A stretch of 64,000 nucleotides of DNA. It comes from DSXF01 sp964387495 (GTDB lineage: Bacteria > Chloroflexota > Anaerolineae > Anaerolineales > Villigracilaceae). The stretch covers positions 15,116 to 79,115 of the forward strand of contig CAYLXB010000006.1 in assembly GCA_964387495.1 (NCBI GenBank). Direction: 5' to 3'. Below are positions 1 to 8,376 of the stretch, in pieces (position 1 is the first letter of the stretch; the number at the start of each line of letters is the position of its first letter). A program made the translations under genes and the position numbers. Below the pieces are notes generated by a model. That model was not told the origin of the DNA, ran no database searches, and saw only the letters and a program-made list of their open reading frames with translations.

Positions 1-837
1 CAAGCTGTTGCGCGTGGCAACTGCCGTATCGTTATCCCCAACCTGGGCAAGAACGTCACGCGCCACGGCTGGGATTTGTTGGATCAATGGAAATCCAAAG
101 TAGCCGATCACGGCGGCCATCAGGATGATCAGGCCAATGGAAGGTGTCTTGATAATATAACGCAGCCCTTCAAGAAGTTCTTCCCGGAAATTTCGCTTTT
201 CCCCTTTCTGTGCCTGGACTACAGGGTGAGTATGAACAAAAAAGAGGCCAATGATCACAAACAGGAAACTAATGCCGTTTGAAAAAAAGGCCCAGCCCTC
301 CCCATTGCCTTTGATGAAGACCATGAATGGCGCGGCCAACGACGGTCCAAGTACACGCGCAGCATTAAAGATGGTGGCCTGCAGGGCAATCGCGTTGGGC
401 AAAGCCTTGCGGTCTACCAATTCAATCAACATGGACTGACGGGCAGTTATTTCGATGGCGCTGGCAGCTCCCAGCCCAAAAGCCAGCCAGAGAATGTGCT
501 GGATCTGGATGCGGGCACTTAAGGCCAGATAAGCCAATGTAAAAGCCTGGAGCATCATGACCGTCTGCATGGCAATAACGGTTTTACGTTTGTCCAGCCT
601 TTCGACAATTACCCCTGCAGGGATGGCCAGGAACAGAGCGGGGAGTGAATTGGCAAATCCAATCAATCCCAGATCAAAGGGGCGGCCAGTCAATTGATAC
701 GCCAGGTATGGGAGGGTGGTTGTCTGCATCCAAGTGCCAATCAAGGAGATGAACTGGCCGACCCAGAAAATAACAAAATCCCTGGATTGCAGGGCTGGCA
801 GGCGTTCGCGCAGAGCGCTGAATGTGGGTATCCGCAT
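1..837 (-). CDS. MFS transporter, N-terminal part (gene runs off the window)
   Basis: The frame is open from an ATG at 837 to base 1 (279 codons, no stop), so the C-terminal part lies outside the window. The N-terminus shows the usual MFS pattern: a first membrane segment followed by GTWMQTTTLPYLAYQLTG, then a second-to-third segment loop with VERLDKRK, close to the conserved MFS loop, then further hydrophobic segments. This resembles the EntS/MFS_3 exporter branch of drug and siderophore efflux carriers in the cytoplasmic membrane; the substrate cannot be told. The start lies 2 bp beyond the SRAP stop codon, so both are probably translated from one mRNA that also includes selB. Confidence 0.85.
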   Translation of the reverse strand, partial: MRIPTFSALRERLPALQSRDFVIFWVGQFISLIGTWMQTTTLPYLAYQLTGRPFDLGLIGFANSLPALFLAIPAGVIVERLDKRKTVIAMQTVMMLQAFTLAYLALSARIQIQHILWLAFGLGAASAIEITARQSMLIELVDRKALPNAIALQATIFNAARVLGPSLAAPFMVFIKGNGEGWAFFSNGISFLFVIIGLFFVHTHPVVQAQKGEKRNFREELLEGLRYIIKTPSIGLIILMAAVIGYFGFPLIQQIPAVARDVLAQVGDNDTAVATRNSL

Positions 838-839
838 GA

Positions 840-1508
840 TTATGCTGGAAGCACGCACTCTGCCCGGTCGTTAAAAGGGCTGTTTACCAAAGTCGAGACC
901 GGATATGCGTTCATCTCCCCTGCGGGGAAAGACTGAAGGAGAGACACCAATCCCTGAGTACGGGTAGGGGTCGGGTCGAGCCATTGCGCATAGTGTTCGG
1001 GATGTAGGATGACCGGCATGCGGTTATGAATTTTTGCCATCAATTCATTAGGCTGGGTCGTGATAATGGTACATGAATGTAATTGTTCTCCATCAGGACT
1101 GTTCCAAGTTTCCCACAGGCCTGCAAAGGCAAATGGCTTGTGATCCTGCAGATGGATGAAATAAGGTGTTTTCCTTTTTGTATCCGCTTCTGTTTTCCAT
1201 TCATAAAACCCATCGGCGGGGATGAGACAACGGTGATATTTAAAGGCGGTTCGAAAGGCAGGCTTTTCCGCCAGCGTTTCAGCACGTGCATTGATCAGGC
1301 GAGCACCGATGACTGAGTCCTTCGCCCATGAAGGGATCAATCCCCACAGGGAAAAAACTGCAGTCTGAAGCCCGTCATTGAGGATGGCCAGCACTGGTTG
1401 AGTGGGGGCAATGTTGAAGCGTGGTGCATGCTGGTTTGGGAAGTGATATTCCGGGAAGGCTTCCTGCAGGTCAGCAGGGTCAACAGTCAGGGTAAAACGT
1501 CCACACAT
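840..1508 (-). CDS. yedK: SRAP-family DNA-protein crosslink shield (YedK/HMCES)
   Basis: This 222-residue protein is full length for the SOS-response-associated peptidase family. Removal of Met1 exposes Cys2 (MCGRFTL), the residue that in YedK/HMCES links covalently to abasic sites in single-stranded DNA. Other conserved parts are visible: FNIAPTQPV (Asn), a GFYEW motif carrying the catalytic Glu, and HNRMPVIL with the active-site His. The expected role is shielding abasic sites from cleavage. It lies 48 bp downstream of selB and directly upstream of an MFS gene. I see no LexA-like site immediately upstream, so any SOS control would have to come from elsewhere. The family assignment is secure. 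Confidence 0.95.
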   Translation of the reverse strand: MCGRFTLTVDPADLQEAFPEYHFPNQHAPRFNIAPTQPVLAILNDGLQTAVFSLWGLIPSWAKDSVIGARLINARAETLAEKPAFRTAFKYHRCLIPADGFYEWKTEADTKRKTPYFIHLQDHKPFAFAGLWETWNSPDGEQLHSCTIITTQPNELMAKIHNRMPVILHPEHYAQWLDPTPTRTQGLVSLLQSFPAGEMNAYPVSTLVNSPFNDRAECVLPA

Positions 1509-1556
1509 GGGTACTCATTCCTTGATTCAATTCCGTTGGGTGAGGCAGAGACGGTG

Positions 1557-3452
1557 CTATGTACGCAATTTTCGATAATCGCCATCCCGCAGGGTTACAC
1601 CTGTAGCATCCAGATGTTCCAGCAAAGCTTGGGCATACTTGCGGGTGGTATTAAACAGGTCACGTGTCTCGGCCAGCGTAATCTGACCGCGCTTTTTAAT
1701 AGTCTGACGCAACTGTGCGACGATGGCATCGTAATCGCTTTTTCGGAAGACGACTTCATTTGACACAGCAATCAATTCACCCAGGTCAAGCAGCGCACTG
1801 TACACCTCTTCGCCGACTTCCGCCTGGCATTCCTTGACAGATGGCGGTGTGTAGGGACTCTGTGAAAAGCGACGCATCAGAGCCTGCACTCTGGTTTGCT
1901 GCTGAACATTCAATTTGACCTTGTGTCCGGGAATGGCAATGAAGCCGCGTTCCTCAATGACTGTATTGCGGATTAAGTATTGTGTGAGGATGGCGATGAA
2001 GACTCGTGGCTGGAGTTTGAGTTTGCTTTTGAGTTCCTCGCGAGGAATACCGCGGCGCAAAGGGAAATTTCTGTGATATGCGGTGATGATTTGCAGTGCA
2101 CGCACCTGCAGGTCGTTCCAGTGAGGTAGAGCCATGGCCAATAAATCGCTTGTAATGGATGGCACCCCATCTTCAAGTAAAACCAATTGGTCTTTTTCGA
2201 TTAGTTCTGCCAGCGCGGATTCAGCCTGTTCGGTTCCTAACCGTGAACGGGCGGTTATTTCCCGCACTGGAGCCGCATTGAGTGCCAGGCTGGCCTGTAG
2301 GAATACATCGGTTGGGGAGCCCTGTGCCAGCGCTTCCAAGCGTTTCAATACCAACACATCCAGGCGTTTATGGCGTGCTTTTGGCTGAGGATCCATGATG
2401 ATGCCACCGCCAAGTGTTTCGCCTGGTGATGGGCGGCGCAGGATATACCGGTCGCCGCGGACGGCTACCACAGGGTCACGCAGTTCAAGCTGTATCCAGC
2501 CTTCCTGACCGGGATTGAGCGTTTCGGTGCCCAGGATGCGTACGGCAGCCAATGTCTCGGCTGCACCTACAAAAAATTTAACCTCACTCGCGTGACGCAG
2601 AGGTCCAGAGATCTCTGCAAGTAAGCGCAAACGGGCGTCTATACGGCGGGTGGGCTGGTATTGTCCTGGCCGGGCAAGAATCTCACCGCGCTGCACCTGT
2701 TCTGTCGTCACCCCGGAGACATTTACTGCGGTGCGGGAGCCGGGTAAGGCGGTTTCTTCCTTCTTCTTGTGTGTTTGTAATCCGCGTACCCGTCCCTTTT
2801 GCCCGGAGGGTAATATCTCGATATCATCGCCGATGGACAGATGACCGTCACTCAACGTGCCAGTAACAACAGTGCCGAAGCCGGACATGCTAAAGACGCG
2901 GTCCACAGGCAGGCGCGGGCGGCCCAGGTCAGGCCGGGGCGGTTTTTGCTGGAGGACTTTGCTTAAGGTAACCAGCAATTGGTCAAGGCCGGTATGGGTT
3001 TTGGCAGAGACACGTACCAGCGGCGCGGATTGCATCACAGTACCTATCAGGGCCTCACGAATGTCGCTTTCAATTAGTTCAAGCCACTCAGGATCAGAAA
3101 TAAGGTCAATCTTGGTCAATACGATTATCCCGGCTGGAATTTGTAGTAAATCCAGGATTGCCAGGTGTTCCTTGGTCTGTGGCATGACCCCTTCGTCTGC
3201 AGCGACAATGAGCAGGGCGGCGTCGATTCCACCTACACCAGCAAGCATATTTTCGATAAAGTCGCGGTGACCCGGCACATCCACGATGCCAATTTCCTCG
3301 CCGTCCGGGAGTGTGAGCCAGCCAAAGCCAAGCTCAATGGTCATCTCGCGCTCCTGCTCTTCTTTCAGGCGATCTGGATGAATCCCTGTCAGGGCGGCGA
3401 TGAGGGTGGATTTGCCGTGGTCCACGTGCCCGGCAGTACCGATGACGCGCAT
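1557..3452 (-). CDS. selB: Selenocysteine-specific translation elongation factor SelB
   Basis: SelB is a GTPase that carries Sec-tRNA(Sec) to the ribosome at UGA codons followed by a SECIS element. The protein starts with the G1 motif GTAGHVDHGKST, has DVPGHRDF (G3) and LTKIDL (G4), then EF-Tu-like beta-barrel domains and a C-terminal winged-helix region (about residues 380-631) of the SECIS-binding type. I chose ATG 3452 because the P-loop follows at once and it lies 1 bp after the upstream stop; an in-frame ATG at 3473 would overlap that gene. Its presence implies a selenoprotein-making cell, but selA, selD, tRNA-Sec and any obvious selenoprotein are absent from the window. Confidence 0.95.
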   Translation of the reverse strand: MRVIGTAGHVDHGKSTLIAALTGIHPDRLKEEQEREMTIELGFGWLTLPDGEEIGIVDVPGHRDFIENMLAGVGGIDAALLIVAADEGVMPQTKEHLAILDLLQIPAGIIVLTKIDLISDPEWLELIESDIREALIGTVMQSAPLVRVSAKTHTGLDQLLVTLSKVLQQKPPRPDLGRPRLPVDRVFSMSGFGTVVTGTLSDGHLSIGDDIEILPSGQKGRVRGLQTHKKKEETALPGSRTAVNVSGVTTEQVQRGEILARPGQYQPTRRIDARLRLLAEISGPLRHASEVKFFVGAAETLAAVRILGTETLNPGQEGWIQLELRDPVVAVRGDRYILRRPSPGETLGGGIIMDPQPKARHKRLDVLVLKRLEALAQGSPTDVFLQASLALNAAPVREITARSRLGTEQAESALAELIEKDQLVLLEDGVPSITSDLLAMALPHWNDLQVRALQIITAYHRNFPLRRGIPREELKSKLKLQPRVFIAILTQYLIRNTVIEERGFIAIPGHKVKLNVQQQTRVQALMRRFSQSPYTPPSVKECQAEVGEEVYSALLDLGELIAVSNEVVFRKSDYDAIVAQLRQTIKKRGQITLAETRDLFNTTRKYAQALLEHLDATGVTLRDGDYRKLRT

Positions 3453-3453
3453 A

Positions 3454-4641
3454 TTACCTCGGTTTACGGGCATGGCCCATGATGCGTTCGTAGGCCGACA
3501 GCCATTCGTGTGCCCAATTCATTAACTCTTCCATCTGGCGTTCTGTGGTATCGGTAGTTTGTTCGATCTGGTCGTGCAGGGTTTGGGCGGCATCATCCAG
3601 CTCGGTGATGCGTTCTTCAACTTTGGTTAGATTTTTGAGCAACTCTTTGAGGGATTCATCTTGTGCCAGTGAGAAGCCAGTCCAGCGTTTCTGGTCATCG
3701 GCCTTGAACGTAACCCATTCCTGGCGAATGCGGTCTTCCGCGAGGCGTTGCATTTCGGTAATCTCATTTATGCGGCGCTCAATTCTTTGGTTTAGTTCCT
3801 CGTGGGTTTCCTGAGCACGTTTGATGGCGCGGTGGGTAGCGTCCAGTGCCTGGAGCTGGTTATCCAGGGTTTCAGTCTGCAGGCGAAATGCATCATACTT
3901 GTCACGCATCTCTTTCCAGATGCGGTCGCGTTCGACTTGAGCCAGGGACTGCTTTTCAATGAACATTACCTGTGCTTGTCTCCGCTCTGCCTCTGCAGCC
4001 AAAAGTTCGTTCATGCGGCCGTCAATGTGGCGGAAGGCGTCGTTGCTGATCTCGATTTTGTCCCGTTGTTCATCCACACGCTTGCGGACCGCGCTCAGTT
4101 CACCCTGCAAGTCAATCAAACGCTTTGCATCCTGTCTGCGACTCTCTTCAGCTACCCGGATGGCACGTTGGGCCTCTTCGCTGGATTGAACGGCATCGTC
4201 CACCTTTTGACGGGTTTCGGCAATCAGCTTACCCAGGCGAATTTCTTCCTCCGCACGCGCTTTGATATCCTTACGCATTTCCAGGGTTTTATCCAGGGCG
4301 ATGCGCAGTTCGGCCAATGCTTCGTTCAGCGGTGCCACCTCTGCACTTCTGCGCTTGTCTGCATCGCGTTCGCGGCGTTGGTGTTTTTTCTCCAGATTCT
4401 CCAGGGCGCGGTTGAATTCATTGCGCTGGTTAGTCACGATCTGGTCGAATTGATCCAGACGTGCTGTGGTAACGGAGATTGCAGAAAGGTTTTTATCCAG
4501 CCCTTTTATCTTTTTGTTGAGAAGCTCCAGCTGGCTATCAAGGGAAGCCAGTCGTCCTTCAATATCTGTGAACGCGGCTTTGCTTTTACGTTGTTCTTCG
4601 TCCAGCCAGTCCAAGCGTTTTATGATTTGTTCAAATTCCAT
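3454..4641 (-). CDS. Large coiled-coil protein of unknown function
   Basis: About 395 residues made almost entirely of charged heptad-like helix rich in Glu, Arg, Lys, Gln and Leu, with few Gly or Pro and no signal peptide or membrane segment. The N-terminal part (IIKRLDWLDEEQRKSK) and the middle read as long parallel coiled coils of the tropomyosin/SMC-arm kind. No enzymatic motif is visible. A GGAGG sits just upstream of two adjacent ATGs (4644 and 4641); the second has better spacing. It is transcriptionally ahead of selB with a 1-bp gap. The family is not one I recognise, and the function is unknown. Confidence 0.75.
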   Translation of the reverse strand: MEFEQIIKRLDWLDEEQRKSKAAFTDIEGRLASLDSQLELLNKKIKGLDKNLSAISVTTARLDQFDQIVTNQRNEFNRALENLEKKHQRRERDADKRRSAEVAPLNEALAELRIALDKTLEMRKDIKARAEEEIRLGKLIAETRQKVDDAVQSSEEAQRAIRVAEESRRQDAKRLIDLQGELSAVRKRVDEQRDKIEISNDAFRHIDGRMNELLAAEAERRQAQVMFIEKQSLAQVERDRIWKEMRDKYDAFRLQTETLDNQLQALDATHRAIKRAQETHEELNQRIERRINEITEMQRLAEDRIRQEWVTFKADDQKRWTGFSLAQDESLKELLKNLTKVEERITELDDAAQTLHDQIEQTTDTTERQMEELMNWAHEWLSAYERIMGHARKPR

Positions 4642-4700
4642 CATTCCTCCGACGGAAGGGCAAGCAGGGGATGCTTACATTATGCTGTAGATGCGGTGTG

Positions 4701-4706
4701 ATTATA
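4701..4706 (-). promoter_or_regulatory. -10 box (TATAAT) upstream of the coiled-coil/selB run
   Basis: A perfect TATAAT on the minus strand lies 59 bp before the start at 4641, in the 84-bp gap after the membrane-subunit gene. No good -35 hexamer is found at 16-18 bp. It is probably the start of the coiled-coil-selB-SRAP-MFS transcript. Confidence 0.45.
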
Positions 4707-4728
4707 GCATGAGCCCAAAAGCACGGCA

Positions 4729-6126
4729 TTACTGTCCGAGGTGTTGAAACAAGAGAGGGAAGGCAGACATAATTGGTTGGATAATTTGCGGGAAGAGCCC
4801 AAGAAGGAAGAGCACGACAACCCCCATTCCAAGCAGGATACGCTGTGGCCAGTCTTCCTGGGACTGCCAGAAGGTAAAATCAGCGGCCATCACCAATACT
4901 CTCAAAGAGCGGATAGCGCCAATGAATAGTCCCAACATACCCATCCCAACCCAAAGTGCTGTTCCGAGCGACTGAGCTGCAATTGCCTCCCACAGGACGA
5001 GGCGCGGCGGGAAACCAGCCAACAGAGGCAAACCGGCCAGGGACAGGTGTGACAAAATGAGCGAGCCAGTGACCAGCGGATATGTGTGCATTAACCCTTG
5101 TATTGTTTCAAAGTACAATGAGTCGGCTTTGTTTTTTAGTATTGAAAGCCCAAGAGTCCAAACAGCCAGCCCAAAGGCGCGTGGAATGAATAAGAGCGTA
5201 ACAATTTGTACCGTCCCTGTCGCCTCCAAACTGAGTGCAAGCAAGGCATAGCCGGTTTCTGCAATTGCGGCATAGGCCGGCATACGATCCAGCCGATGCT
5301 GGAAGGCGGCCCAAACCCCTCCACTGACCACCATCAGCAGGCCGGCCAGGCGCAAAACATCCGCCAGTTGGGCAGATGTTCTCAACCACGCATACCGGTC
5401 GATGAATCCCATTCCAAATAACAAGGCCGTTATTGGCAGGATCCATTGCAAAAAACCGAGTGCATATGGGGGTGCATCTTCAGCCAGCAGCGGGAGCCAT
5501 GCATAGAGTGGGAAGACCGCCAGTAAAAAGGCAAAGCCAAGACCAAGCAAAACTGTGGATTGCACTGCCAGGGTGAGGTCGCCAGGGCTGGATTCCACAC
5601 CGGCCAACAGCCACCCGGAGAATAGAATGAATGGCATTGCCAGGGTTTGGTAAATCACGAAGCGGATCACGCCGCGCCCTGTTGTTTGGTGCGGAAGTGT
5701 GAGCAGTGGTACGGCCAACAAGACGGCCATTTCGATAAGCAGTGCAGCGTAGAGGAATGGTTCCACTGACAGGGCAGCTACAAGCAGTGCAGCAATAGCC
5801 ATTCCCAATGGCACAAGCCGGCGAGCGACTCCAGCTGCATCTGATCCCAGAAACCATAGCCCGCTCATTCCATAAACAAATACCAGCAGTGACTGGCTTC
5901 CCTCTCCCAGCAATAACTGCCGTCCCAGAATCACGAAGACAGGTTCAATTTTGAATGAGAAATCACCAATGCGGATGGCTGTGTTAATGGGGATCAGGAA
6001 AGCCAATCCCGCCAGGGTCAATGCAGACAGACCGCCTAACACAGCGGTCAAGCGCGACCGCATTGGAATGATAAACACAATTGTGAGGAATAAGGGCAGA
6101 CCAATCCAGATTGCCGGTGCGTTCAT
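4729..6126 (-). CDS. Divergent complex-I/Mrp-type antiporter-like membrane subunit
   Basis: This 465-residue polytopic membrane protein (about 12-14 hydrophobic segments) belongs to the proton-conducting NuoL/M/N and MrpA/D superfamily. A segment with LLIEMAVLLAV matches the TM5 region bearing the conserved Glu. FPLYAWLPLLAEDAPP matches the FPFHxWLPdA motif, and GLPLLAGFPPRLVLWEA matches the late GlPplaGFxxK motif with Arg in place of Lys. The Lys expected shortly after the WLP motif is not evident. It is the last of three genes with ATGA overlaps; its start overlaps the stop of the 6123-6716 gene. Likely role is ion translocation or membrane anchoring in a complex whose catalytic partners are not in the window. 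Confidence 0.75.
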   Translation of the reverse strand: MNAPAIWIGLPLFLTIVFIIPMRSRLTAVLGGLSALTLAGLAFLIPINTAIRIGDFSFKIEPVFVILGRQLLLGEGSQSLLVFVYGMSGLWFLGSDAAGVARRLVPLGMAIAALLVAALSVEPFLYAALLIEMAVLLAVPLLTLPHQTTGRGVIRFVIYQTLAMPFILFSGWLLAGVESSPGDLTLAVQSTVLLGLGFAFLLAVFPLYAWLPLLAEDAPPYALGFLQWILPITALLFGMGFIDRYAWLRTSAQLADVLRLAGLLMVVSGGVWAAFQHRLDRMPAYAAIAETGYALLALSLEATGTVQIVTLLFIPRAFGLAVWTLGLSILKNKADSLYFETIQGLMHTYPLVTGSLILSHLSLAGLPLLAGFPPRLVLWEAIAAQSLGTALWVGMGMLGLFIGAIRSLRVLVMAADFTFWQSQEDWPQRILLGMGVVVLFLLGLFPQIIQPIMSAFPLLFQHLGQ

Positions 6127-6716
6127 TTACCTTCCCAACTTTCGGAAGCAGTCATGAAATATGCACCTGTGAGCGCCAGTCCCAGGTTAACAACTGCCAG
6201 AAGGCCAGCCACCAGAATGGATCCCTCTACTGCAGCATATAGAATTTCAAACCCGGCCATCGTTGCTAACAAGCCCAGACTTATCTGCAAGGGTTGGCTG
6301 GTAATTCCCAGGTAAAGAAGCCCCATTCCGATCAAAAGAACGCTGGCTGCGGCCTCTGCCAGACCGATGCCGGGGATAATTTCGCGCAGTTGCGGTACCA
6401 GAATGGCGACAATCACACCAACGAGGGCGGCAGCCAACAGACGGAATGGCAATCCTTGAGGCTGGGAGGCGGCTGCAGGCTCTGCCCGTGTGCTGATGTC
6501 CAATCGAGTCATTCCAAGAGCTACGCTTGCCATCCACCCAGTGACCAGTTTGACTGCAGCCATCCCAATTGGCCAGTACAGACGGACGAGCAGAAACACG
6601 CCTACGTACATGACCCCCAAAAGTGCCAGGCTCCACCGCCAATCACGGCTGAGTAAAATACCTATAGAGGCTGCTATAAGAATTGCCAGACCGAACCAGG
6701 CCATCAGGGAGTTCAT
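6123..6716 (-). CDS. Small membrane protein between two antiporter-like genes
   Basis: 197 residues, starting MNSLMAWFGLAILIAASIG. The start overlaps the upstream stop by four bases (ATGA at 6713-6716), which decides against longer in-frame starts. Several hydrophobic segments are visible: two near the N-terminus, then after a Ser/Ala/Gln-rich soluble stretch another four or so. Its position between two complex-I-like subunits, and overlaps at both ends, suggest a stoichiometric complex member, possibly in the place occupied by NuoK/MrpC-like or MbhE/F-like small subunits in related complexes. I see no diagnostic motif, so the family is left open. Confidence 0.7.
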   Translation of the reverse strand: MNSLMAWFGLAILIAASIGILLSRDWRWSLALLGVMYVGVFLLVRLYWPIGMAAVKLVTGWMASVALGMTRLDISTRAEPAAASQPQGLPFRLLAAALVGVIVAILVPQLREIIPGIGLAEAAASVLLIGMGLLYLGITSQPLQISLGLLATMAGFEILYAAVEGSILVAGLLAVVNLGLALTGAYFMTASESWEGK

Positions 6717-8272
6717 GGTACGGCCGCTCCGCCTGCGAACAGAGAAATGAATAGAACTAGAAAAACCAATGTCCACAGGATTCCGCCATCTCCTTCCAGC
6801 AAGGTGGAGAAAGCGCGCAATAAACTGCCTGCTACCTGAAAAAGCCATTCCAGATTGCGATATATCCCTTCAACTCCGGATGTACGGGAAGGGCGGACCC
6901 AATGGGCGCGTGCCGGGACTTTAAAACGCGGGCCCAGCCAGACCAAACCAGCGGTTACCAGGATGGTTGCCAGTGAGGCCAGCCACATACCAGGTTGCAG
7001 GGCACCTGGCCAACCCCACAGGCTGAGTAGTAAAAGCATGGTGAGGGGGAGACCGATTCCAACTGGATATAGATTTTGTGCCCAAATCGGCTGATATTGG
7101 AACGATACTTTAGAAGAATGTCGTGCATGCCGGATATAACCGGCTATCAGAAAGGCATTCGAAATGATCAGGGGGGGCCAGAAGACCCAGATAACTGGCT
7201 TGCTGCTTTGCCAGCCGACCGCGGTCATTGTGAAAGGCACGGCGGAGATGCCGAGGGCTCCCATCAAAAGTAAACGCTTGAGCCAGGTGTGTTGAACAGA
7301 GGTGAGAAAGATGGTTGTTCCCGCCAGTATCAACCCAATTCCCCAAGCAGCACTGCCTGCGGGGTTGCCGCGCAGGGCAGATGCAACCGCCAGCGATGCC
7401 ATACCCAGCACCCAGAAAGGGCGTCCATTTAGGTCATTGTTGGCCTGCATCCATTTCCAGCCGCCATACAAGCCCGCCACGGTTGTCAGAGCGAGCAGGA
7501 ACGGCGTCAGCGGGGAGAGAACACTGCTGGAAGGTACGCGCGCCAGTAAGATCAGGCTGGAAGCCGCTGAGATGAGCCGCAGGGAAGTACCAAAACCGCG
7601 TCGCAATCCAGATTCGGCGCTGAAGGGCAGGCGTAGGGGAAATATTCCAAGCCGTAAGCCGGCTGCTGCCAGCAGGTAAATACCGGCTTCTGGTGGTGTG
7701 GACTCGAAATTCATGCGTGTTCCACCAGAGAGGCTGACCAGACTGGCCCACAACAAGACCCCTCCTCCACCGGCTCGGATTGCGAAAGCAGTTACGACAC
7801 TTTGGCTCAACTGCGAACTGCCTGCAGAACGCAGTTGAATGAATAATTCTCCCAGGTCAATTGCAGCCCAGACCAGCACCAAAGTCAGGGGGTTGTCAGA
7901 TACTACAGCAAGTACCCCCAGCGCCGTCAACCCAAGTGACCCAGCCCAGGCCATCAGTTGCGGAAACCCGGCTCGTACCACGGCTGTGAACAGGCTGGCA
8001 AGCACCATAGTAACCAGCGCCAGGGAGTAAGCCCAGGCAATACCGTCGGCCATAAAGACGGGAGAATCCAGAAAGATTTCTTCTGGCTTCCAAGCTGGAA
8101 ATTCAAGGATTTGCGGCAAGCGAACCTGCCAGAGTAACACGCTGAACCAAGCCAGCAGGGCTCCACCAGCCGCCAACAACCAAGAAAACTTGAACTCCGG
8201 CCGCATCAGGCGAATCAAGGTGAGCGCAAGGGCATTCAGAGTGAGCAGGGAAACAGTCAGAAGGATTAGCAT
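6713..8272 (-). CDS. Divergent complex-I-like (NuoL/M family) membrane subunit
   Basis: 519 residues, polytopic, starting MLILLTVSLLTLNALALT at ATG 8272; an in-frame upstream ATG at 8395 would add a soluble, unlikely leader. The family-like features are weaker than in the third gene. LVWAAIDLGELFIQLRS stands where NuoL/M/N proteins have the TM5 Glu segment, and LRLGIFPLRLPFSAESGLRR stands where they have the FPFHxWLP motif, but Trp and the channel Lys are missing. This is the first gene of the three-gene cluster and faces the DUF3048 lipoprotein gene divergently. It may be a structural paralogue that no longer pumps. Subfamily unknown. Confidence 0.65.
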   Translation of the reverse strand: MLILLTVSLLTLNALALTLIRLMRPEFKFSWLLAAGGALLAWFSVLLWQVRLPQILEFPAWKPEEIFLDSPVFMADGIAWAYSLALVTMVLASLFTAVVRAGFPQLMAWAGSLGLTALGVLAVVSDNPLTLVLVWAAIDLGELFIQLRSAGSSQLSQSVVTAFAIRAGGGGVLLWASLVSLSGGTRMNFESTPPEAGIYLLAAAGLRLGIFPLRLPFSAESGLRRGFGTSLRLISAASSLILLARVPSSSVLSPLTPFLLALTTVAGLYGGWKWMQANNDLNGRPFWVLGMASLAVASALRGNPAGSAAWGIGLILAGTTIFLTSVQHTWLKRLLLMGALGISAVPFTMTAVGWQSSKPVIWVFWPPLIISNAFLIAGYIRHARHSSKVSFQYQPIWAQNLYPVGIGLPLTMLLLLSLWGWPGALQPGMWLASLATILVTAGLVWLGPRFKVPARAHWVRPSRTSGVEGIYRNLEWLFQVAGSLLRAFSTLLEGDGGILWTLVFLVLFISLFAGGAAVP

Positions 8273-8376
8273 GGGGCAGGGCAGGTATGCTCCGCTATGG
8301 GAACCAGGGATTATTTTATCAGGTTTGTGCCCAGTCCGCAGGTTTTGTTGTACAATCAGCGCTTGGAGTTGTGCCA

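Noticed and set aside
1509..1556. tRNA-Sec or SECIS-like element beside selB
   Set aside because: The gap is only 48 bp and cannot hold a tRNA; no long-acceptor cloverleaf was found near selB.
3802..4701. Long open frame on the plus strand (about 299 codons) opposite the coiled-coil gene
   Set aside because: It is antisense to a clear coiled-coil coding region and has Phe/Leu/Gln-rich composition typical of a shadow frame.
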